Source: Leucobacter zeae (GTDB lineage: Bacteria > Actinomycetota > Actinomycetes > Actinomycetales > Microbacteriaceae). Taken from it: a DNA stretch of 64,000 nucleotides. The notes beneath the pieces are model-generated. The model worked only from the letters and a program-made list of their open reading frames with translations. It had not been told where the DNA came from and searched no databases. Made by a program: the position numbers and the translations under genes. Of the stretch, positions 58,773-64,000 are shown one piece after another (position 1 is the stretch's first letter; every line of letters begins with the position of its first letter). The stretch spans positions 2,149,850-2,213,849 of the forward strand of contig NZ_QYAB01000001.1 in NCBI RefSeq assembly GCF_016758175.1, in the 5' to 3' direction.

Positions 58773-59393
58773 GTGACCCCTCCGGGCCCCCGACTCCCCG
58801 AGCAGCAGGGACCGCAGTCCGTCCCGCGGTCGCGGGACGGACTGCCCGGTTGGGCCATCGCCGTGATCATCGGCGGTTCCGCGCTCGCGCTCCTGGTCGC
58901 GATCGGATCGGTCGCGGCTCTGGGCGCGATCGCCTGGACCGTCGTCTCCACGGCGCCGAAGGTCGATACCCTCGTCGTCCCGCCGACGCCCGAGACGCCG
59001 ATCGATCCGGAACCGGACAGCGCCGAGGCAGAGGCGCTCGCCCAGCACATCGTCGATACCTACGACACGTACCTCGCGGCGGTGAGCGACGACAGCATCT
59101 ACGACGCCGTCCCCGGCGGCCGCGACGTGGACCCCGACTACATCGCGGCCTTCATCTACACGCTCACCGACTACCGCAGCGCAGTTCGATTCATGAGCCT
59201 CGACCAGGATGCGGACCGGCTCGCGGATCTCGCAGAGCAGACGGACGAACTGGAACGGCGCTTCCTCGCCGGAGAGGATCTCGACGTCGAGATCGAGATC
59301 ACGCGCGAGGACGGTACCGTGTTCCGTTCGGACGGCGAGTACCGCACGATCGACGAGCGCCCGGAGGCTGGCGGATCACCGGCCGAGCGCTAG
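58773..59393 (+). CDS. Small membrane-anchored protein of unknown function
   Basis: A 206-residue protein. A Pro-rich cytoplasmic N-terminus precedes one transmembrane helix (about 27-57). A Thr/Pro stalk and an acidic extracellular domain (VDTYDTYLAAVSDDSIYDAV...DLDVEIEITREDG) follow. It begins 6 nt after the ligase stop and is probably co-transcribed with it. I recognise no family. Confidence 0.72.
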   Translation: MTPPGPRLPEQQGPQSVPRSRDGLPGWAIAVIIGGSALALLVAIGSVAALGAIAWTVVSTAPKVDTLVVPPTPETPIDPEPDSAEAEALAQHIVDTYDTYLAAVSDDSIYDAVPGGRDVDPDYIAAFIYTLTDYRSAVRFMSLDQDADRLADLAEQTDELERRFLAGEDLDVEIEITREDGTVFRSDGEYRTIDERPEAGGSPAER

Positions 59394-59417
59394 GCCCGGC
59401 CGGTTCCGCTTCCGCAT

Positions 59418-59909
59418 TCAGAACCAGGTCGAGGTGCGGATCCGGCGCATGGCCTCTCCGCGGGTCTCCCGGTCCAGTCGGCTGAGGTAGAGCTTGCCGT
59501 CGAGATGATCGCACTCGTGCTGGAGCGCCTGCGCCAGGAGCCCCTCGCCCGAGATAACGACCTCGGCGCCGTCGAGATCGATGCCGCGCACCGTCGCCCG
59601 CGGATAGCGCATGACGTCGAACCACAGGTCGGGCACCGAGAGGCAGCCCTCGCCCGTGGGCACCGGCTCCCCCTCGAGCGCGACGATCTCGGGGTTGAGC
59701 ACGTAGCTGACCTCGCCGTCGATGTTCAGGCTGAACGCGCGCACGCCGTGTCCGATCTGCGTCGCCGCAAGGCCGGCCCTGCCGTCGAACGCGACGGTGT
59801 CGCAGAGGTCGGCGACGAGCGCGCGCACGCCGTCGTCGATCTCGCCGATCGGATCGCACACCTTCCGCAGCACGGGATCTCCGAAGACGCGGATGTCTCG
59901 AACTGCCAA
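59418..59909 (-). CDS. def: Peptide deformylase
   Basis: A 163-residue metalloenzyme that removes the formyl group from new proteins. Motif 1 is GLAATQIG (most have GLAAPQ or GLAANQ), motif 2 EGCLSVP and motif 3 QHECDHLDG, with the metal ligands Cys and two His. There is no ATG at the right place. TTG 59909, with AGGAGG 7 nt upstream, is the start, giving LAVRDIRVFGDPVLR. It lies 11 nt after pyc on the same strand. Confidence 0.94.
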   Translation of the reverse strand: MAVRDIRVFGDPVLRKVCDPIGEIDDGVRALVADLCDTVAFDGRAGLAATQIGHGVRAFSLNIDGEVSYVLNPEIVALEGEPVPTGEGCLSVPDLWFDVMRYPRATVRGIDLDGAEVVISGEGLLAQALQHECDHLDGKLYLSRLDRETRGEAMRRIRTSTWF

Positions 59910-59920
59910 CTGTGGTCCTC

Positions 59921-62900
59921 CTACGCGATGACGACGATCAGGTCCCCGGCCTCGACCGAGCGGGTGCCGGCGAATGCGGCACGCTCGACTGTACCAGCGA
60001 CCGGTGCGGTGATCGCGGCCTCCATCTTCATCGCCTCGATCGTGGCGACGGGCTGGCCGGCCTCGACCGTCTGACCCGGCTCGACCTTCACCGTGACCGT
60101 ACCCGAGAACGGCGCCGCGACCTGACCCGCGACCGTGCGGTCGGCCTTCTCGGCGACGGCGGCCTCGACCCGCACCGACTCGTCCTTGACGTAGACCTGG
60201 CGCAGCTGCCCGTTCACCCGCACCATCACGGTGCGGACGCCGTGATCGTCGGCCTCGCCGATCGCCTCGAGCCCGACGTAGAGCCGCACGCCCTTCGCGA
60301 GGTCGATCGCGACCTCCCCACCGGCCTCGAGGCCGTAGAGGTAGTCGGGCGTATCGAGCACGGAGAGGTCGCCGAACTGCTCGCGCGCCTCCTCGAACTG
60401 GCGCGTCGGCGCGGGGAACAGCAGGCGATTGAGCGTCGCCCTGCGCTCGGCGCTCGTTCCCTCGAGCAGCGCCGCATCGGCGTCGGAGACCGGCGCCACC
60501 GAGATGTCCGGCGTCCGCCCGCCGAGCACCTTCGACCGGAAGGGCTCTGGCCAGCCGCCCGGGATCTCGCCCAGCTCGCCCGCGAGGAACCCGACCACCG
60601 AGTCGGGCACGTCGTAGTTCTGCGGATGCTCCTCGAAGTCCGACGGATCCGCGTCGACCGCGGCCAGGTGCAGCGCGAGGTCCCCGACGACCTTGGACGA
60701 CGGGGTGACCTTCGGAATCCTGCCGAGGATCCGGTCGGACGCCGCGTACATGTCCTCGATCTTCTCGAAGTTGTCGGCGAGGCCGAGGGCGATCGCCTGC
60801 TGCCGCAGGTTGGAGAGCTGGCCGCCCGGGATCTCGTGGGTGTAGACGCGGCCGGTGGGCGCGGGCAGCCCCGACTCGAACGGGCGGTACACCGACCTGA
60901 CCGCGTCCCAGTACGGCTCGAGGGCGTAGACCGCATCCGCGTCGAGCCCGGTGTCTCGGTCCGTGTTCGCGAGCCCGGCGACGAGCGCCGACAGCGACGG
61001 CTGCGACGTCGTGCCCGAGAGCGGCGCGGACGCCGCGTCGACGGCGTCGACGCCCGCCGCGCTCGCGGCGAGCAGGGTGGCGAGCTGGCCGCCGGGGGTA
61101 TCGTGCGTGTGGAGGTGCACGGGCAGATCGAAGCGCTCGCGCAGCGCGGTCACGAGCTGCGCCGCGGCCTGCGGCCGCAGGAGCCCCGCCATGTCCTTGA
61201 TCGCGAGCACGTGCGCCCCCGATCCGACGATCGACTCCGCGAGCCGCAGGTAGTAGTCGAGCGTGTACTTGTCCTCCGCCGGCGACAGCAGGTTGCCCGT
61301 GTACGACATCGCGACCTCGGCGACGGCCGTGCCGGTCTCGCGCACGGCGTCGATCGCGACCCGCATCTGGTTCACGTCGTTGAGCGCGTCGAAGATGCGG
61401 AACACGTCGACCCCGGTCTCCGCTGCCTCCCGCACGAAGGACTGCGCGACGCGCGCAGGGTACGGGGTGTAGCCGACCGTGTTCTGGCCGCGGAGCAGCA
61501 TCTGGATCGGGATGTTCGGGAGCGCCTCCCGGAGCGCAGCGAGCCGATCCCACGGATCCTCGCCCAGGAATCGCAGCGCGACGTCGTACGTGGCGCCACC
61601 CCACGCCTCGATCGACCACAGCTGGGGCGTGAGCCGGGCGACGTACGGGGCGATCCGGGCGAGATCCTTCGTGCGCACGCGGGTCGCGAGGAGCGACTGG
61701 TGGGCGTCGCGGAAGGTCGTCTCCGTCACGGCGAGCGCGGTCTGCTCCCGCAGGCTCCTGGCGAACTGCTCGGGGCCGAGGTCGAGCAGGCGCTGCCGGT
61801 GCCCTGCGGGCGCCGGAGACGCCAGGTCGACGGCAGGCAGCTTCGCGGCAGGGTCGACCGCTCCGGCGCGCGGACCGTTCGGCTGGTTCACGGTGACGTT
61901 CGCGACGTGCTGGAGGAGCCGGGTCGCGCGGTCCTTCGGCTTGTTCATGTCGAGCAGTTCGGGCCGCTCCTCGATGAACGAGGTCGCGACGTCGCCCGCT
62001 TGGAAGGCAGGATCGGCGAGCACCGCCTGGAGGAACGGGATGTTCGTGGACACGCCGCGGATCCGGAACTCGGCGAGCGCGCGCCGGGCGCGCACCACCG
62101 CATCCGCGAAGGAGCGCCCGCGGCAGGTGAGCTTCGCGAGCATCGAGTCGAAGTGGGGGCTGATCTGGGCGCCGGCGTTGATCGTGCCGCCGTCGAGGCG
62201 CACGCCGCCGCCGCCCGGGGAGCGGTAGGCGGTGATCCTGCCGAGGTCAGGGCGGAAGCCGTTCGCGGGATCCTCGGTCGTGATCCGGCACTGCAGCGCG
62301 GCGCCGCGCAGCTCGATCCGGTCCTGCGTCAGGTCGAGCTCCTCGAGGGTCGCCCCGGCCGCGATCCGCATCTGGGATCGCACGAGGTCGACGTCCGTGA
62401 CCTCCTCCGTGACCGTGTGCTCGACCTGGATGCGCGGGTTCATCTCGATGAACACGTGCTCTCCGGCCCGCGCCCCCTCGGTGTCGAGCAGGAACTCCAC
62501 CGTTCCCGCGTTCTCGTAGCCGATGGACTCGGCGAACGCGATCGCGTCGCGCGTGAGCTCGTCGCGCTTCTCCTGCGAGAGGTTCGGAGCCGGTGCGATC
62601 TCGACGACCTTCTGGTGCCTGCGCTGGACCGAGCAGTCCCGCTCGAAGAGATGCACGGTCGCGCCCGTGCGGTCCGCGAGCACCTGGACCTCGATATGGC
62701 GGGGACGGAGCACGGCCTGCTCGATGAACATGGTCGGATCGCCGAACGCCGACTCCGCCTCGCGCATCGCCGACTCGAGGGCGTCCCGCAGGTCCTCCTC
62801 GCGCTCGACGCGGCGCATGCCGCGGCCGCCGCCGCCCGCCACCGCCTTGGCGAAGACCGGGAAGCCGATCTCCGCCGCGCCGGAGATCAGCGCGTCGACG

Positions 62901-63319
62901 TCGGTCGAGGGCGGTGTCGAGCGCAGCACCGGCACCCCTGCGGCGATGGCGTGCTCCTTCGCCGCGACCTTGTTGCCCGCCATCTCGAGCGCCCGACGGC
63001 CCGGCCCGATGAAACGGATCCCGGCGGCCTCGGCTGCCCCTGCCAGGTCGGGGTTCTCCGAGAGGAAGCCGTAGCCCGGGTAGATCGCGTCGCACCCGGC
63101 CTCGCGAGCGACCCGCACGATCTCGTCGACGTCGAGGTACGCCCGGACCGGATGCCCGACCTCGCCGATGAGATACGCCTCGTCGGCCTTCAGCCGGTGC
63201 AGGGAGTTGCGATCCTCGTACGGGAACACCGCGACCGTCCGCGCGCCGAGCTCGTTCGCCGCACGGAACGCACGGATCGCGATCTCGCCGCGATTGGCAA
63301 CCAGAACCTTCTTGAACAT
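59921..63319 (-). CDS. pyc: Pyruvate carboxylase
   Basis: A 1132-residue biotin enzyme that converts pyruvate and bicarbonate to oxaloacetate. The order is biotin carboxylase (KVLVANRGEIAIRAFRA, GGGGRGMR), the carboxyltransferase TIM barrel (GATYDVALRFLGEDPW, HTHDTPGG) and the biotinyl domain (EAMKMEA, with the biotinyl Lys1098). The single-chain length is normal. I chose the ATG at 63319, with a GAGAGG site 10 nt upstream; an earlier frame would start inside the promoter region. An anaplerotic role is expected. A 12-bp palindrome lies just upstream. Confidence 0.97.
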   Translation of the reverse strand: MFKKVLVANRGEIAIRAFRAANELGARTVAVFPYEDRNSLHRLKADEAYLIGEVGHPVRAYLDVDEIVRVAREAGCDAIYPGYGFLSENPDLAGAAEAAGIRFIGPGRRALEMAGNKVAAKEHAIAAGVPVLRSTPPSTDVDALISGAAEIGFPVFAKAVAGGGGRGMRRVEREEDLRDALESAMREAESAFGDPTMFIEQAVLRPRHIEVQVLADRTGATVHLFERDCSVQRRHQKVVEIAPAPNLSQEKRDELTRDAIAFAESIGYENAGTVEFLLDTEGARAGEHVFIEMNPRIQVEHTVTEEVTDVDLVRSQMRIAAGATLEELDLTQDRIELRGAALQCRITTEDPANGFRPDLGRITAYRSPGGGGVRLDGGTINAGAQISPHFDSMLAKLTCRGRSFADAVVRARRALAEFRIRGVSTNIPFLQAVLADPAFQAGDVATSFIEERPELLDMNKPKDRATRLLQHVANVTVNQPNGPRAGAVDPAAKLPAVDLASPAPAGHRQRLLDLGPEQFARSLREQTALAVTETTFRDAHQSLLATRVRTKDLARIAPYVARLTPQLWSIEAWGGATYDVALRFLGEDPWDRLAALREALPNIPIQMLLRGQNTVGYTPYPARVAQSFVREAAETGVDVFRIFDALNDVNQMRVAIDAVRETGTAVAEVAMSYTGNLLSPAEDKYTLDYYLRLAESIVGSGAHVLAIKDMAGLLRPQAAAQLVTALRERFDLPVHLHTHDTPGGQLATLLAASAAGVDAVDAASAPLSGTTSQPSLSALVAGLANTDRDTGLDADAVYALEPYWDAVRSVYRPFESGLPAPTGRVYTHEIPGGQLSNLRQQAIALGLADNFEKIEDMYAASDRILGRIPKVTPSSKVVGDLALHLAAVDADPSDFEEHPQNYDVPDSVVGFLAGELGEIPGGWPEPFRSKVLGGRTPDISVAPVSDADAALLEGTSAERRATLNRLLFPAPTRQFEEAREQFGDLSVLDTPDYLYGLEAGGEVAIDLAKGVRLYVGLEAIGEADDHGVRTVMVRVNGQLRQVYVKDESVRVEAAVAEKADRTVAGQVAAPFSGTVTVKVEPGQTVEAGQPVATIEAMKMEAAITAPVAGTVERAAFAGTRSVEAGDLIVVIA

Positions 63320-63342
63320 TACGGAAGTACCTCTCTGTAATC

Positions 63343-63354
63343 GATCTGCAGATC
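63343..63354. promoter_or_regulatory. 12-bp palindrome upstream of pyc
   Basis: GATCTGCAGATC is a perfect palindrome between a possible pyc promoter and the start codon, so an operator is possible. It also contains a PstI site, which is irrelevant to its function. Confidence 0.3.
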
Positions 63355-63594
63355 CCATCAGCGGTTGCCCAGACCGTGAAGTGATTCGATATCAAGATAC
63401 CTGGCGGCCCGCTCGGCCTGCCACCGCGAATCGCGATTGGCAGGATCCCGACCGGAATCTGGCGGCATTCCGCGCCGCTGCGCCAGTCGCATCGCTTCCC
63501 GGGAAGCCGCGCCGTCGCGCCGACCCGAGCCGCCTGGCCGGGTCGCCGCGGACGGGCGCGGCACGTCCTCGGCCTGTTCCCGGAGCGGATCGTC

Positions 63595-63600
63595 TAAACT
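63595..63600 (+). promoter_or_regulatory. -10 element of the parA gene
   Basis: TAAACT, then CGTCGT (6 nt), then GTG at 63607. The transcript is probably leaderless. Confidence 0.55.
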
Positions 63601-63606
63601 CGTCGT

Positions 63607-64000
63607 GTGCATGTATTGAGCGTGAGTTCCCTCAAAGGCGGCGTCGGCAAGACGACCGTGACCCTCGGCCTCGCCTCGGCGGCGTTCTCCCGCGGTCTGC
63701 GAACGCTCGTCGTCGACCTGGACCCCCAGTCCGATGTCTCGACGGGGCTGGCCGTGAATCCCTCGGGCTACGCGAACATCGCGGATGTGCTCGAGAGCCC
63801 CAAGGAGAAGACGGTCAGGTCCGCCATCGCGCACAGCGGGTGGAGCGAGTACCACGAGGGCGGCACGATCGACCTGCTCGTGGGCAGCCCGTCCGCGATC
63901 AACTTCGACGGCCCGCACCCGTCCACGCGCGACATCTGGAAGCTCGAGGAGGCGCTCGCCATCGTCGAGTCCGAGTACGACCTCGTGCTCATCGATTGCG
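63607..64000 (+). CDS. ParA-family ATPase (3' end cut by window)
   Basis: The first 131 residues of a deviant Walker A ATPase. SLKGGVGKTTVTLGLASAA (Lys10 is the signature lysine) and VVDLDPQSDVSTG (Walker A') and LVLIDC (Walker B) are clear. Such proteins position DNA or other cargo together with a partner. It is preceded by pyc on the other strand, and no parB is seen before the edge. Without the rest it is not clear if it is chromosomal Soj or an orphan ParA. Confidence 0.85.
   Translation, partial: MHVLSVSSLKGGVGKTTVTLGLASAAFSRGLRTLVVDLDPQSDVSTGLAVNPSGYANIADVLESPKEKTVRSAIAHSGWSEYHEGGTIDLLVGSPSAINFDGPHPSTRDIWKLEEALAIVESEYDLVLIDC

Larger units (their letters stand above)
63320..63606. other. 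Divergent spacer between pyc and parA (287 nt)
   Basis: No gene with typical codon use is seen. It has a minus-strand -10-like TATCTT (63399-63394), the palindrome GATCTGCAGATC at 63343, and the plus-strand -10 of parA. Confidence 0.5.

Noticed and set aside
63437-63619. Small open frame before parA
   Set aside because: No ribosome binding site, Arg/Ser-rich composition, and it overlaps the parA promoter and start.

Overview
The window is a high-GC, gene-dense stretch of an actinobacterial chromosome. Gene content points to the family Microbacteriaceae, possibly Leucobacter or a relative, but this is inference. Supporting signs are a PriA without helicase motifs, a DivIVA/SepF/YggT/YggS block next to ftsZ, the murC-ftsQ-ftsZ end of a dcw cluster without ftsA, DUF2510 and DUF3040 proteins, a class II DAHP synthase, many GTG/TTG starts, and several promoters that appear to make leaderless mRNAs. 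Nothing in the window looks plasmid- or phage-derived. I found no tRNA, rRNA, CRISPR array or insertion sequence.

Layout. (1) 1-4627, mostly minus strand: a siderophore-iron uptake operon (two FecCD permeases, a siderophore-interacting flavoprotein and a binding lipoprotein) preceded by an AraC regulator. (2) 4684-8144, plus: a heterodimeric ABC exporter-type transporter with one intact and one degraded ATP site. Both the uptake operon and the exporter have DtxR/IdeR-like iron boxes over their -10 elements. (3) 8145-9494: a lone trpB behind a complete trp attenuator whose leader peptide has tandem Trp codons. (4) 9587-13304, minus: priA, metK, rpoZ. (5) 13391-22728: an acyltransferase, thioesterases, ettA, an APH(3')-like kinase, a lipoprotein, an SSB paralogue and nadE. 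(6) 22819-31521, minus: dnaE, rluD, lspA, divIVA, yggT, sepF, yggS, ftsZ. (7) 31692-50115, minus: the dcw cluster read from mraZ to ftsQ, with a foreign block of three genes (DUF2510 membrane protein, membrane-anchored HEXXH metallopeptidase, MFS transporter) between murG and murC. (8) 50471-63319: DUF3040 protein, polyprenyl synthase, an Rv2175c-like protein, a PASTA-domain kinase, DAHP synthase, an acyltransferase, an acyl-CoA ligase, peptide deformylase and pyruvate carboxylase. (9) from 63607: a ParA-type ATPase cut by the window edge.

How the genes work together. The dcw genes make lipid II and build the divisome. They are tied by a chain of 4-nt start/stop overlaps that breaks where the three extra genes sit. 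The region from divIVA to fadD follows the order known from Mycobacterium tuberculosis (wag31 to fadD15), so it is old and mostly vertical. The iron genes form one regulon by inference.

Most unusual features: the three-gene insertion in the dcw cluster; an Arg-rich leaderless leader ORF before its MFS gene; paired GTGGAG repeats in both orientations upstream of mraZ; the complementary decay of the two ABC half-transporters; an altered diamino-acid motif in MurE; and a recurrent TANNNT-N6/7-start promoter class.
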